Below, one piece after another: positions 50,840 to 59,881 of a stretch of 64,000 bases of DNA (positions are counted from its first letter, which is position 1; each line of letters begins with the position of its first letter). A program made the position numbers and the translations under genes. The stretch spans positions 1-64,000 of the forward strand of contig JASXSU010000001.1 of assembly GCA_030674875.1 (NCBI GenBank), given 5' to 3'. The notes beneath the pieces are model-generated. The model made no database searches, was not told the origin of the DNA, and saw nothing but the letters and a program-made list of their open reading frames with translations. This DNA is from Candidatus Endonucleibacter sp. (ex Gigantidas childressi). Lineage in GTDB: Bacteria; Pseudomonadota; Gammaproteobacteria; Pseudomonadales; Endozoicomonadaceae.

Positions 50840-50940
50840 TTTATAAGTATGCGGAAATCACTAATATCGCAATTTACACGACCAGAGTCGTCAAGCTGTC
50901 CTGCAGCCAGATCCGCAGCCTCATATAATCTAGAAGCTCA
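50840..50940 (-). pseudogene. Short coding remnant cut by IS30-A
   Basis: In one minus-strand frame reads A-S-R-L-Y-E-A-A-D-L-A-A-G-Q-L-D-D-S, then G-R-V-N-C-D-I-S-D-F-R-I-L-I-K, ending at the IS30-A end. No start or stop of its own is evident. Family not recognised. Confidence 0.3.
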
Positions 50941-51144
50941 CCATTTACTATAACTCCATAATTAAAATTGTTTACCAAAAAATCAAGGCAGCATTCAAAA
51001 ATGGATGGTGCTCGTGAGAGATAGGAGAATGTCGGTTATGGTTTATGATCGCACCTTTGGAGTAGCTGGCTACGCATATTAAATAATGCGATCAATCAGA
51101 ATTATTTATAGGATTTTACTTGCCGCATTTAGAGTTTTTGCAGT
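50941..51144. other. Non-coding stretch downstream of the 417-residue gene
   Basis: No gene or clear terminator. AT-rich. Confidence 0.4.
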
Positions 51145-52398
51145 CTAATCACCCATATCCCTCAGTAATGGAGCAAGCTCTTTGTTGTTATTATTTATTC
51201 TTTTTTGAATAGTGTTACTTTTTCTACAATGGCGTATGCAGCACCCTGTAGTTAGGGCGACTGTTCCAGTAGCAATCAGGATCAAAGATCCAGCCATGGA
51301 TATATCCATCGGGCTTTCAAGGTCTATATTGCATTCTTGACCTTCCTCTCTTATCTGTCTACTTATAACTGAATCTGGTATTGTCGATCTACTTCCATCA
51401 TCAGCAACAAGATTATACATTCTATCATTATTTTCAAGCATACTGCAATCATTCGCACTATGAGGATTTATGCAATGTGCTGAATCTTCGCCTGCTAGAG
51501 ACATACGATCAAATAGATAGTGACAATTAGTTAGCATAAACGCAACTTTTCCAGTACCGATGAAGAGGTTAGCCATAGTGTTTGTAATAAAGTTAAAAAC
51601 CTTGTTAGGACATCCCTTATTACAAGAAAAATCCGGATGAATATTATATTTTATACAGATGCAAGTTAACCGAATGGCTATGCCATTTAGAATAATTTCT
51701 GCTAACTTATCTTTCACTTCTTTATCATTCATTATGTCTATTAGTTTTGTCAAGCCATCTTCAACTGATGGTATAAAATCACTCGCATCATCTAAGGTTT
51801 TAGACGAGCCCACCTGAAATAATTTCATTATATACTTTAATAGGCCTTTTTTCCCATATTCATCATAACATTTATTCATCGCGGTCCGTATGCATATCTC
51901 ACGAGAATCATCATTTATACCGCTTATATCGTTATTATTTGTTGATATTTCACCGTATAGTTTTTTTATCTCATGTATTACAGAATCCATATTTTTCTTA
52001 AGCTGAGACTCATATTTTATAGGCATATAGCTATCGAATACGTAACCTATACCTTTTATCTTATGGTAACTTAAATACTTTAAAATACTATTTATTGATC
52101 GTCTATCCAACTCCAAATCTAGTTGCCTGATTATAGACTTACGAGTCGAGTCGATGGACAACATTATTAGAAAGTCCTCCATCTTATATTGCCTATATAG
52201 GTGGTCAGGAGATGTTAAATCGTGGACCGGTATCCACATATAGGTTAGGATGGACGTGAATTTTTCATCATCATCCACGCTAGAAATTATTGCTAAGGCG
52301 TAAATAGGGAAAATAGCATTGAAAATAAAGAAAAAAAACACAGCTGCTGCTATATATACGCTTTTCTTTATGATAGACAGCTTTATGTTGATATCCAT
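51145..52398 (-). CDS. Membrane-anchored hypothetical protein, paralogue of 56618-57871
   Basis: 417 residues from the ATG at 52398 (a TTG two codons earlier is possible). Layout: N-terminal hydrophobic signal-anchor (about 10-38), a long ectodomain with conserved Cys residues, and a single C-terminal membrane helix (about 370-390, LILIATGTVALTTGCC) with a basic stop (RHCRKS) and short tail. It aligns along its length with the 417-residue protein at 56618-57871: shared MWIP, LKYLSYH, NIHPDF-C-KGCPNK-FNFITNT-ANL and LFDRMS. No recognised family. The overall plan (signal, ectodomain, C-terminal anchor) resembles that of the large GLUG protein. Host-interface role is inference. Confidence 0.65.
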   Translation of the reverse strand: MDINIKLSIIKKSVYIAAAVFFFFIFNAIFPIYALAIISSVDDDEKFTSILTYMWIPVHDLTSPDHLYRQYKMEDFLIMLSIDSTRKSIIRQLDLELDRRSINSILKYLSYHKIKGIGYVFDSYMPIKYESQLKKNMDSVIHEIKKLYGEISTNNNDISGINDDSREICIRTAMNKCYDEYGKKGLLKYIMKLFQVGSSKTLDDASDFIPSVEDGLTKLIDIMNDKEVKDKLAEIILNGIAIRLTCICIKYNIHPDFSCNKGCPNKVFNFITNTMANLFIGTGKVAFMLTNCHYLFDRMSLAGEDSAHCINPHSANDCSMLENNDRMYNLVADDGSRSTIPDSVISRQIREEGQECNIDLESPMDISMAGSLILIATGTVALTTGCCIRHCRKSNTIQKRINNNNKELAPLLRDMGD

Positions 52399-52425
52399 AA
52401 TCAAGATTACTCTTTGTTTATTTAA

Positions 52426-52755
52426 AATAAAAGGCTTATTGGTGGAGCCGGTAGATTAGTTGAATTTATTTCAGTACTGACGATTATTAACTTCTTCACG
52501 CTAGCAGCATTATTACATCATGGTGCATTTTATTATGCAACACCTTTCACCGATATTACCCATAAAATGAGTTATGCCTTTATTTTGGCATGGCTGATTA
52601 CTATTTCAGACCAGCTACGTATCGTTGTTTTAGTAAGCCTTTATTCTAACAATAAATCATATTTACCACTGTCTTATTTTTATGAGTTAAGTCTGCCGCG
52701 AGGATTCAGTCTAAAACATAAGCAAGTAATTTTGCATATAGAAAAAATGGCTTGA
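52426..52755 (+). pseudogene. Fragment of a multi-helix membrane protein
   Basis: An open frame of ~110 codons without a good start: G-A-G-R-L-V-E-F-I-S-V-L-T-I-I-N-F-F then hydrophobic helices (AFILAWLITISDQLRIVVLVSLY), ending in the IS4 remnant. A Met at 52567 could start a 62-residue peptide. Looks like an internal piece of a transporter; family not recognised. Confidence 0.4.
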
Positions 52756-53822
52756 TCATTTTTTGCGCAGCTTTTTTTGAGTACCAGTCTAAGCTTAGTC
52801 GGAACAGACTCTTGGCTGGGCGGTAATGCTTGTTCAGAGGTAATTGAGTTGCATTCCCGGCACCAGTGCCCAACTAGTCGACACCACACAACAGCAATCG
52901 TCAGTAGCTCATCAGTTTATCCATACGGACAATGTTCATCATATGTGTGGGCTCCAAATCAAAGCCCCAACTTTTTATATTGCCAAACATGGTTTCAATA
53001 CTACAGCGCTTACCATAGTCATCTATCATGCTACCCGGCTTTTCAATGGTTACGACGATCAAACATTTTGCCAGAGTTCTACTGGATGCAATATAGAGTG
53101 GCGTACCAGATACTTTCTGCTCTGCTTGATTGATTGATGCTAGCACCTCTTCATAACTGGCCAATAGCATCTTTTTGCCTCGATGTTCCGCTGTCAACCA
53201 TAATCCTGCACGACCATTTATTTTAGCGTAGCCACCAGTCAAACCATTCTTGTCCTATAAACTCACGGTCTATCAGAAAGTCATCAATCCACTTTATCGG
53301 AATGAGATTCAGCACGCACACCATCACCGCTATGCTCTAATCGGTATTTTAGCACTCTCTTTTTTTTGTCAAGACACGCCCAAATAATGAGAATTGAAGC
53401 CCACTGCCAAGCGATTGATACCACCAGATAGTTGACGTTTTTGGAGGCATGCTTGCAGTTGGCTCATCCATCACAGGGTAAAGCTATTCGCGCCCAAACA
53501 GCTCAGAATCAGCCCGCCTAACCACCAAAACTGTAGCCATAATCAGCGAACAATAGCTTTGTACGGCGATAGCTGACTCGATTCCTACCTTCTGCCTGAA
53601 ATTCTGCAACACACGGTACGGGCTACGCAGTTAGGCCAGTACAAACTGTGCATCGAGCTTAATACAGGCCGATGACCCTTAAGCTTCTAGGCGTCTTTCA
53701 TATTTAACAACCATAACCTATGCTGGGGTAAAAGATCGTACAGATTATCTTATCGAGGAGTCTCCTCATGCTAGCTATGCCTTGAAAATTAAGAGCTGCA
53801 TGTTTTTACGACGTACATAGTA
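52740..53822 (-). mobile_element. IS4-family element, highly degraded full-length copy
   Basis: Minus-strand transposase pieces are visible: the YREK region (YGKRCSIETMFGNIKSW) at about 52950-53020, and GGYAKINGRAGLWLTAEHRGKK upstream. The left end is degraded to gacgtacatagta near 53822. Many stops and indels. This copy is a divergent subtype: the AGLWLTAEHRGKKM segment is not in the 26626-27668 transposase. Confidence 0.65.
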
Positions 53823-53829
53823 TGTGGTA

Positions 53830-53985
53830 GTCAAAGAGTGACCAATGCCACTCTCTTAATAAGGGTTCAAAGAGTCCATAATTCAGAAAATGGTATCACC
53901 CAATAATGTGTCAATCGGTGCGTGCTAATGGTGTCTCTGGTTATCGGATAAACTTAAGAAAGCCACTTGGGTTGTGCGACAACTA
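53830..53985. mobile_element. IS5/IS1182-like end remnant
   Basis: gttcaaagagtccataattcagaaaatgg...aataatgtgtcaatcggtgcgtgcta matches the reverse complement of 15295-15365, with changes. Confidence 0.5.
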
Positions 53986-54455
53986 TATTGACAAACACCG
54001 GGAGTGTTTTGACAAGAAAGGAGGGGTTTCAAATACAGATGAGCACATAACGGTGATGGATAGTATACTAAGTCTCATTCCGTGAAGTGGCTTGATAACC
54101 TTCTGGCAAATCGTTAGTTTATAGGTCGCAAATGGTTAAACTGGCTACGCCAAAACAAATTGTCATGCAGGATTCGGGTTAAAAGTAACAATGTGGTAGA
54201 ACATAAAGACAAAAGGATTGCCATTGGCCAGCTATGCAGAGGCGTTTCAAATCATATAGTAACTTAGCATAGCAAGCTCTATACTGCCTCTCATCTAACG
54301 TTGTAATGGCTTTTGATCTGAAAAACCAGGCAGCATTATAGGTGGCTACGGTAAGCTCTGAGGTATTGAAACACTGGTGCTCAACGACAAATTTGCAAAA
54401 AATGATCAAATAACTGTTTTATATCTGCTAGACATTTTGTTTCGTGCATAGCTAT
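53985..54455 (+). mobile_element. IS4-family internal remnant
   Basis: Reads like 26985-27250 of the good copy (gtgttttgacaagaaaggagg..., ggcaaatcgt, aaaagtaacaatgtggtagaac), then jumps to the right end at about 54390-54455. Numerous stops. Confidence 0.65.
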
Positions 54456-54609
54456 GTGTCCACCCTATATGCCATAATAATGATTTCAATGATAGTATTG
54501 GTTCAGTAATATCGAAAATAGACTTATTTGTTTGCATCTCTCGCTTTTTATCACCCTCTATCCTATAATTGGATTAAAATACCTATAATGATTGTAACTA
54601 GAAGGGATT
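54456..54609. other. Upstream region of the effector-like gene 54610
   Basis: AT-rich with a TATAAT-like box (54583-54588). No convincing -35 partner. An AGAAGGG ribosome site lies just before the start. Confidence 0.35.
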
Positions 54610-55428
54610 ATGTATATGAAAATTGAAGGAACACAGCCTCCTATACTAAGTCAACATGATTTTGGCGCACAAAATAATGCTGGCGCAGACAAAAATGGTA
54701 GAAAGGTAACAACAAATAACACAACAAATAACACAACAAATAAAAATAATTTAGAAAACTCAGAACAAAATGATACAGCTTCGATTTCTGATAGATCAAT
54801 ATCAAAACAAGCCCAAGTCCCTATAAAAATGAGTGAAGTAAAAAGTCTACATAATCTAAGCACATCAAAATATTTGAAAGATGCCGTTGACTTCACTTAC
54901 TATTTAAAAAACAATAACGCTAAGGTGCACGGCTTTAATTCTGTTAATTTCCATATTAATGAAAAGGCCAGTTCTTGCGTATTAAGTTTCTTTGTTGATA
55001 AGGATAATCACAGTGCGCTGGATGGACTTATCGAAAACATAAGAAAGAATCCAGAAAAGCATAAAGAAAAAATGTTTATTCGTAGAAGCGACAACGATCA
55101 TGTGCCATCTATGCATCAACGATTGCAACCAACTGATTCGCATACTCATAAAAAAATAGACTTTACAGATATGAATGCTGAAGATTTTAAAAGCATGGTT
55201 ACTGAATTATTTCAAATGGGTAATATACCAGAAAAAGAAGCTGCAAGCTTTGTAGATTTAATGCATTTTTTTGCACAACATCCTGACGAGCCAGGGCTTC
55301 AATATGATGACGGTTCCTATGCTGAAAAAGGTGGCAGTAGTGATTTAAAAGACCATCAAGGTAATTCTGAGAAAACGCTGGAACATGTACGTAATGGACC
55401 GTACCAATTTAAAACAAATCCTAATTGA
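54610..55428 (+). CDS. Effector-like hypothetical protein with Asn/Thr repeat
   Basis: 272 residues (270 if the ATG at 54616, which is better spaced from AGAAGGG, is used). The N-terminal ~60 residues are polar and Asn/Thr/Ser-rich, including a simple repeat (TTNNTTNNTTN) from an acaaataacaca microsatellite. Then follows a charged, probably folded region with no membrane segment, Sec signal or recognised motif (DFTYYLKNNNAKVHGFNSVNF; DFTDMNAEDFKSMVTELF). A disordered Ser/Asn-rich N-terminus is common in type III effectors, but no secretion genes are in the window. IS debris lies upstream, which suggests an accessory locus. Confidence 0.5.
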   Translation: MYMKIEGTQPPILSQHDFGAQNNAGADKNGRKVTTNNTTNNTTNKNNLENSEQNDTASISDRSISKQAQVPIKMSEVKSLHNLSTSKYLKDAVDFTYYLKNNNAKVHGFNSVNFHINEKASSCVLSFFVDKDNHSALDGLIENIRKNPEKHKEKMFIRRSDNDHVPSMHQRLQPTDSHTHKKIDFTDMNAEDFKSMVTELFQMGNIPEKEAASFVDLMHFFAQHPDEPGLQYDDGSYAEKGGSSDLKDHQGNSEKTLEHVRNGPYQFKTNPN

Positions 55429-55807
55429 TATATGTGAAAAGCTGAGTTATGCCCATTACCTATATGCGCCGGAAAACGTCTCATCCGAAGCTTATATATA
55501 AATCTAACTGTATCATCGCCAATTTCTGATATCATCCCAATGGATGAAGGATAGGAGATATAAGTGAGCACTAATAAATCTCCTTTTGGCCAGCATAGTT
55601 GTCACCTCTTCTAATTCTTCCAGCTTAAGCAGAGGGGGAGCGTAATACTTTAATAATCATTAACAGTTGTAGTTTTTGTTATGAGACTTCAGTATAATCA
55701 AGCTGGTTACTCAAGGCGTTGGTTATACGGAAGCCTCGTTAAAAGAAATGACAGAAAAACGATTGTAGAGCTTGCTACTATGCATACCGATGATATAATT
55801 AATTGTG
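55429..55807. other. Intergenic region between effector-like gene and methyltransferase
   Basis: No convincing gene. A 44-codon plus-strand frame (55681-55815, MRLQYNQAGYSRRW...) exists but lacks a ribosome site and a family. Confidence 0.35.
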
Positions 55808-56506
55808 TCAAATAATTTCCTGAATAAACACCTCTGCTTCCCCCCAGTCAAAAGGTGCCATGAATTGCTTAGTTATTTTGAATGCAGAAAAATCAACATA
55901 TTCAGATAAGGCATAGCTGACGCTAATTATTTTCGTTCTTCTTGGGAGCTTTGCCAGCTTCTTTGCTAGCTGAGTAATACTATGGTCACTGAGAGCCGAA
56001 CCATATAGATATATCACTGTTGCGCCGGAAAAATCTGTTTCCAGAAAATTTTCACAGCGCACATCAAGGTTAAGATTGAAAGATTTCTGTACTCGCCCAA
56101 GACGCCAGCAAAATATCGGCACGATCTCAATTGCTGAAACCTTGCACCCTATAATGCAGCTTAGCCACAAACAAGTGTAACCACTACCAGATCCCAGCTC
56201 AAAAACATGATCCTTTGCTGAAATATTAGCTGATGTTGTAATTTGATCAAGTGTCGTCAAATAAGTCTCACCATATAAAAGCTCATCAAATTTTTTATGC
56301 TTCCATTTATAGCTGAGACTACACTGATAAGGGTTGCGGAAAAGATAACGATACTTAAGATGACACCAAGAAAAAGCAAAACGCTTTCTTGGAAAGTAGC
56401 GTCTAGCCACCCTGCAAAACTCAATTACGTCCTTTGCCCTGATGGATAACCCAAAAACAAACTGCTGAAATATTTTTATGATAGCTTTACACCTGCTTCC
56501 CTTCAA
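55808..56506 (-). CDS. Class I SAM-dependent methyltransferase-like protein, 5' end uncertain
   Basis: Up to 232 residues. Motif I is clear (HVFELGSGSGYTCLW, about 100-114), followed by an acidic beta-2 loop (VSAIEIVP), a CENFLETDF segment and VIYLYGSALS: a Rossmann methyltransferase fold. There is no ATG in the first ~210 codons; the only candidate start is a TTG (56506) lying inside the terminal repeat of a B-type element (56486-56613). The native N-terminus may therefore have been cut off and overwritten. Substrate unknown. Confidence 0.65.
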   Translation of the reverse strand: MKGSRCKAIIKIFQQFVFGLSIRAKDVIEFCRVARRYFPRKRFAFSWCHLKYRYLFRNPYQCSLSYKWKHKKFDELLYGETYLTTLDQITTSANISAKDHVFELGSGSGYTCLWLSCIIGCKVSAIEIVPIFCWRLGRVQKSFNLNLDVRCENFLETDFSGATVIYLYGSALSDHSITQLAKKLAKLPRRTKIISVSYALSEYVDFSAFKITKQFMAPFDWGEAEVFIQEII

Positions 56507-56613
56507 CCGAGGGGCTGTTGACTCCTGTCGCTAACTCCAGCCACCTATTACTCCTAGGCCATGGGATTTCGTTCGCTTGTAACCTACCCATGGCTTCAAT
56601 GGTAACTGGTATA
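56486..56613. repeat. TATACCC element, subfamily B, at the methyltransferase 5' end
   Basis: tttacacctgcttcccttcaac...ggctgttgactcctgtcgctaactcc...cttcaatggtaactggtata. Occupies the gap between two minus-strand genes and overlaps the only possible start of the methyltransferase. Confidence 0.7.
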
Positions 56614-56617
56614 ATTA

Positions 56618-57871
56618 TCAATACTCTTTCATTAATGGAGCAAGTCTTTCATTATCACTGTTTATCCGCTTTAAAAGCGTGTTTGATACTCTATAGTTGC
56701 GTATGCAGTGACCTGTACCTAATGCGAATACTCCGCTAGTTGTGAGTATAACTGCAAGAAACCCTTGATAAATATCATTTTCAACTTCTATGTCGTGTAT
56801 TTCCTTTCTCCTACTTAGAGATACATCTTTTCCTGTAACTGAAAGTGCTACTGCCGTGCAGCTGTCACTATATATATTATTACTGCCCGTATTCAGCATG
56901 CATTGACACCAGTCAGTTGCGTCTGTAGAATGTGTTGAATCTTCGTTCACAGACATACGGTCGAAAAGAAGCTTACAGCCAGCCGTCATAAGCGCAATTT
57001 TTCCAGAATTAATTAAGAGGTTCGCTGTCGTATTTGTAATGAAATCAAATATTTTATTAGGATGTCCTTTTTTACAAGCAAAATCTGGATTAATATTATA
57101 TTTGCTGCAGATGCTAGCCAACCGCAAAGATATACCCTTAAGAATAATACTTGCCAGCTGACTCTTCACCTCGCTATCATTTATGGAGTTCGTAAATGCT
57201 GTTAACTCGTATGATAATAATGGTACAAAATCACTCTCACCCTCTACCGCTTTAAACGAGCCTATCTGAAGTAATTGCACGATATAATTTAATAAGCCTA
57301 ATTTCCCACACTCATCATAACATTCATTCATCACGGTCCATATGTATTGCTCATGATAATCATCACTGCTTATATCGTTATCACTTAGTGTCTTTTCTTT
57401 TATTGTAGGGCATCTATTTTTCTTGCATTCATGATTATCAGCAATCTGGTTTTGGTTTTTATTATCTATGTTTTCATGGCGTTTATGCTTGCCTTTACTA
57501 TTATAGAGTGTGTCATCGACGCCTTCTATTTCATGATAACTTAAATACTTTAAAATACTATGGATTGACCTTTGGCTCAGCTCTAACTGAATTTGACTCA
57601 ATATCAACTGCTGAGCCGATGGTATGCACAATGCCAGTAAAAAGTCCTCCATCTTCTGTTGCCGGTCAGGGTAATCAGGAGCAATTAGCTTGCTGGGAGG
57701 TATCCACATGTAAGTTATCATAGATGTTAATATTTCATCATCATCCGTGCTAGAGATTCCTGCTAAGGCGTAAATAGGTAAAATAACACCCAAGACAAAA
57801 CAAAAAACCGCAATTACTGCTATCGGTACGTTTTTTTTGACAAGAGATAATTTATTTTTAGTGTTCATCAT
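56618..57871 (-). CDS. Membrane-anchored hypothetical protein, paralogue of 51145-52398
   Basis: 417 residues. An N-terminal signal-anchor (about 14-38, IAVIAVFCFVLGVILPIYALA), an ectodomain with paired Cys, and a C-terminal helix (LAVILTTSGVFALGTGHC) followed by a basic stop (RNYRVS). Extended identity to its paralogue: MWIPPSKL, LKYLSYHEIEG, CSKYNINPDFACKKGHPNKIFDFITNTTANLLINSGKIALM and LLFDRMSVNEDS. Two Met codons (57871, 57868) are possible starts with a very close AGGA. It is bracketed by B-type elements at both ends. Function unknown. Confidence 0.65.
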   Translation of the reverse strand: MMNTKNKLSLVKKNVPIAVIAVFCFVLGVILPIYALAGISSTDDDEILTSMITYMWIPPSKLIAPDYPDRQQKMEDFLLALCIPSAQQLILSQIQLELSQRSIHSILKYLSYHEIEGVDDTLYNSKGKHKRHENIDNKNQNQIADNHECKKNRCPTIKEKTLSDNDISSDDYHEQYIWTVMNECYDECGKLGLLNYIVQLLQIGSFKAVEGESDFVPLLSYELTAFTNSINDSEVKSQLASIILKGISLRLASICSKYNINPDFACKKGHPNKIFDFITNTTANLLINSGKIALMTAGCKLLFDRMSVNEDSTHSTDATDWCQCMLNTGSNNIYSDSCTAVALSVTGKDVSLSRRKEIHDIEVENDIYQGFLAVILTTSGVFALGTGHCIRNYRVSNTLLKRINSDNERLAPLMKEY

Positions 57872-57886
57872 TCCTAGACCGCCAGT

Positions 57887-58004
57887 ATATACTACTTCCC
57901 TTGAGAAGCTGCTGTTAACTGCTTTCGCTCAGCCATCTACTAATAGGGATATCATGGGCTTCATCGTTCGTCGTCTACTCACACCGTCAATGGTATCTGG
58001 TATA
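57887..58004. repeat. TATACCC-type element, subfamily B
   Basis: tatactacttcccttgagaagctg...ttaactgctttcgctcagcc...catgggcttcatcgttcgtcgtctac...ccgtcaatggtatctggtata. Lies just upstream of the 417-residue gene. Confidence 0.65.
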
Positions 58005-58235
58005 GCTACCAAACCGGTGCGAAAAAACACTAGCTTACAGAGTAGTTGAATTTGGTATCGTTCAGTCAGAGGTGACTGCTTGTAGTTATTCTTCTAGCGA
58101 CAACTTAGCTTGGTTGCATAACGGCTGTTAAGTTGATTCTAGTGGATTGATTATTGTGAAAATCTAGGCTGCTCTTGTTATAATACGTGCTCTTATTATA
58201 ACAAGTGATCTTCTCATCATAGAGATGGTGTATAG

Positions 58236-58308
58236 TGGGTCGTGTGGGATTCGAACCTACGACCAATTGGTTAAAAGCCAACTGCTCTACCAACTGAGCT
58301 AACGACCC
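58236..58308 (-). tRNA. tRNA-Lys (TTT), CCA not encoded
   Basis: 73 nt: GGGTCGTTAGCTCAGTTGG, anticodon loop CTTTTAA with TTT (plus-strand 58273-58275), T arm CGTAGGTTCGAATCCCAC. After the discriminator A the genome reads CTA, so CCA must be added enzymatically, unlike the copy at 58588-58663. Confidence 0.93.
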
Positions 58309-58461
58309 AATGCGCTACTTACGGATGGTATACGTACACAAATTAATATACGGCATTATAAGCATCAGAGCAACAACTTAAATAACTAAATTTTACTCTG
58401 AGTAACTTCATCGTACTTCTAACACTTTACTCGCCCGTTTCTCCCGATGCATCTCTAATAA

Positions 58462-58537
58462 TGGCTCCCTGAGTTGGACTCGAACCAACGACCCAATGAT
58501 TAACAGTCATTTGCTCTACCAACTGAGCTATCAGGGA
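58462..58537 (-). tRNA. tRNA-Asn (GTT)
   Basis: 76 nt with encoded CCA: TCCCTGATAGCTCAGTTGG, anticodon loop CTGTTAA with GTT, T arm GTTGGTTCGAGTCCAAC, acceptor TCCCTGA/TCAGGGA. Confidence 0.95.
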
Positions 58538-58587
58538 ATTGTTTGCAATTATTCGTTGCCTTAGCCTGCGAAAGGCTATATCAAATA

Positions 58588-58663
58588 TGGTGGGTCGTGT
58601 GGGATTCGAACCTACGACCAATTGGTTAAAAGCCAACTGCTCTACCAACTGAGCTAACGACCC
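58588..58663 (-). tRNA. tRNA-Lys (TTT), CCA encoded
   Basis: Mature sequence identical to the tRNA-Lys at 58236-58308, here followed by CCA (plus-strand tgg at 58588-58590). Forms a Lys-Asn-Lys cluster. Confidence 0.95.
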
Positions 58664-58807
58664 AAAATCTTACTTCAAAACAAAAAACACATCTTCACGT
58701 TAATGGTTCATAACTTAACCACATTATCACTGACTACCCTTAGAGGTTTTGGAAGCCTCTTCGCTTGCTGCCTACCACGTATTTAGTGGCAGTGGGTTGC
58801 ATCAAAT

Positions 58808-58892
58808 TGGCTCCCCGAGCGGGACTCGAACCAGCGACCCAGCGACCCAGCGACCCAGTGATTAACAGTCATCTGCTCTACCAACTGAGCTA
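58808..58892 (-). pseudogene. tRNA-Asn pseudogene with 8-bp expansion
   Basis: Keeps the D arm, GTT anticodon arm, T loop and CCA end of tRNA-Asn, but the T-stem/variable region unit cagcgacc is present three times (58832-58855) instead of once, adding 16 nt. The 5' acceptor strand (TCCC...) is replaced by TAAAAAA next to a tataccc element end. It cannot fold as a normal tRNA. Confidence 0.8.
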
Positions 58893-59278
58893 TTTTTTAT
58901 ACCCACTCCCCAGTATAAGGTGTGCCGTTGCGCTATCGCTTACCACAATCACCTGCTACTCGTAGGCAGATAAGACGTATTTCACTTGCCACTTACTCAC
59001 ATATTGTAGCGAGTATAACAATCACAACGTATTACCACCTACGGATGCGAATATTAACAAAATCCTCACCAGAGTCAAGCTCTTACTGAAATATTTTCGC
59101 AGAAAAACAATATGATAGACAAATAAAACAACACCTTGCCTGATCTATACTCGTAACACAGGAAAATGTATAGCCACTCCTCCTGAAAGCGAGATGCTTT
59201 TTACAGCTCTCACTTACTCACTCATGCAGCTTGTAGATTCACTAGGCTACCACCTACTCCCACCTAATGGGAGCAGTA
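58893..59278. other. Intergenic region after the tRNA cluster
   Basis: Contains a partial TATACCC-type element starting tatacccactccccagtat (58897-~58985) and another degenerate one (about 59167-59277). No gene. Confidence 0.5.
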
Positions 59279-59881
59279 TTACAACCTTTTTGCATTTTCA
59301 GCCAAATAGTTAGAAACTCCATTCGGGGTAGCTGTCATTCCTTTCTCCCCTTTTTTCCAGTTAGCAGGGCACACTTCACCATTTTCTTCATGAAATTGCA
59401 ATGCTTCAACGAGACGCACCAACTCATCCATGTTTCGCCCTAAAGGCAAATCATTAACAATCTGAGAGCGAACCATACCATTTTTATCAATAAGGAATGC
59501 TCCGCGGAAAGCAACGCCACCATCAGATTCAACATCATAATTTTTGGCAATCCCGTGGGTCATATCTGCGGCTAGAGTATACTTCACCGGACCAATACCA
59601 CCTTTTTCTACAGGAGTGTTCCGCCATGCATTATGTGTAAAATGAGAGTCAATGGATACACCAATTATTTCTACACCCAACTCACGAAATGTGGGAATAC
59701 GATTATCTAAGGCAATAAGCTCAGAGGGGCAAACGAAAGTAAAATCAAGAGGATAGAAAAACAGAATGCCGTACTTGCCACGGATAGCTTCAGAGAGGGT
59801 GAAAGAATTAACAATCTCGCCGTTACCAAGTACAGCAGGAACAGTGAAATCCGGTGCTTTTTTACCAACCAATACGCCCAT
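59279..59881 (-). CDS. Typical 2-Cys peroxiredoxin (AhpC/Prx1 type)
   Basis: 200 residues from the ATG at 59881, which has GGAG 8 bases upstream and gives MGVLVGKKAPDFTVPAVLGNGEIV, the usual start; upstream in-frame TTG/ATG codons are less likely. Peroxidatic Cys in FYPLDFTFVCPSE, catalytic Thr and the resolving Cys in NGEVCPANW. Reduces hydrogen peroxide and organic hydroperoxides in the cytoplasm. No ahpF adjacent; thioredoxin is the likely reductant. Followed upstream by grxD, another thiol-redox gene. Confidence 0.94.
   Translation of the reverse strand: MGVLVGKKAPDFTVPAVLGNGEIVNSFTLSEAIRGKYGILFFYPLDFTFVCPSELIALDNRIPTFRELGVEIIGVSIDSHFTHNAWRNTPVEKGGIGPVKYTLAADMTHGIAKNYDVESDGGVAFRGAFLIDKNGMVRSQIVNDLPLGRNMDELVRLVEALQFHEENGEVCPANWKKGEKGMTATPNGVSNYLAENAKRL

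Noticed and set aside
55681-55815. 44-codon plus-strand ORF before the methyltransferase end
   Set aside because: No ribosome site, no family, and it overlaps the 3' end of an opposing gene.
58105-58648. Minus-strand ORFs containing MVEQLAFNQLVVGSNPTRPT
   Set aside because: This peptide is the translation of tRNA-Lys sequence, a well-known artefact of tRNA genes.
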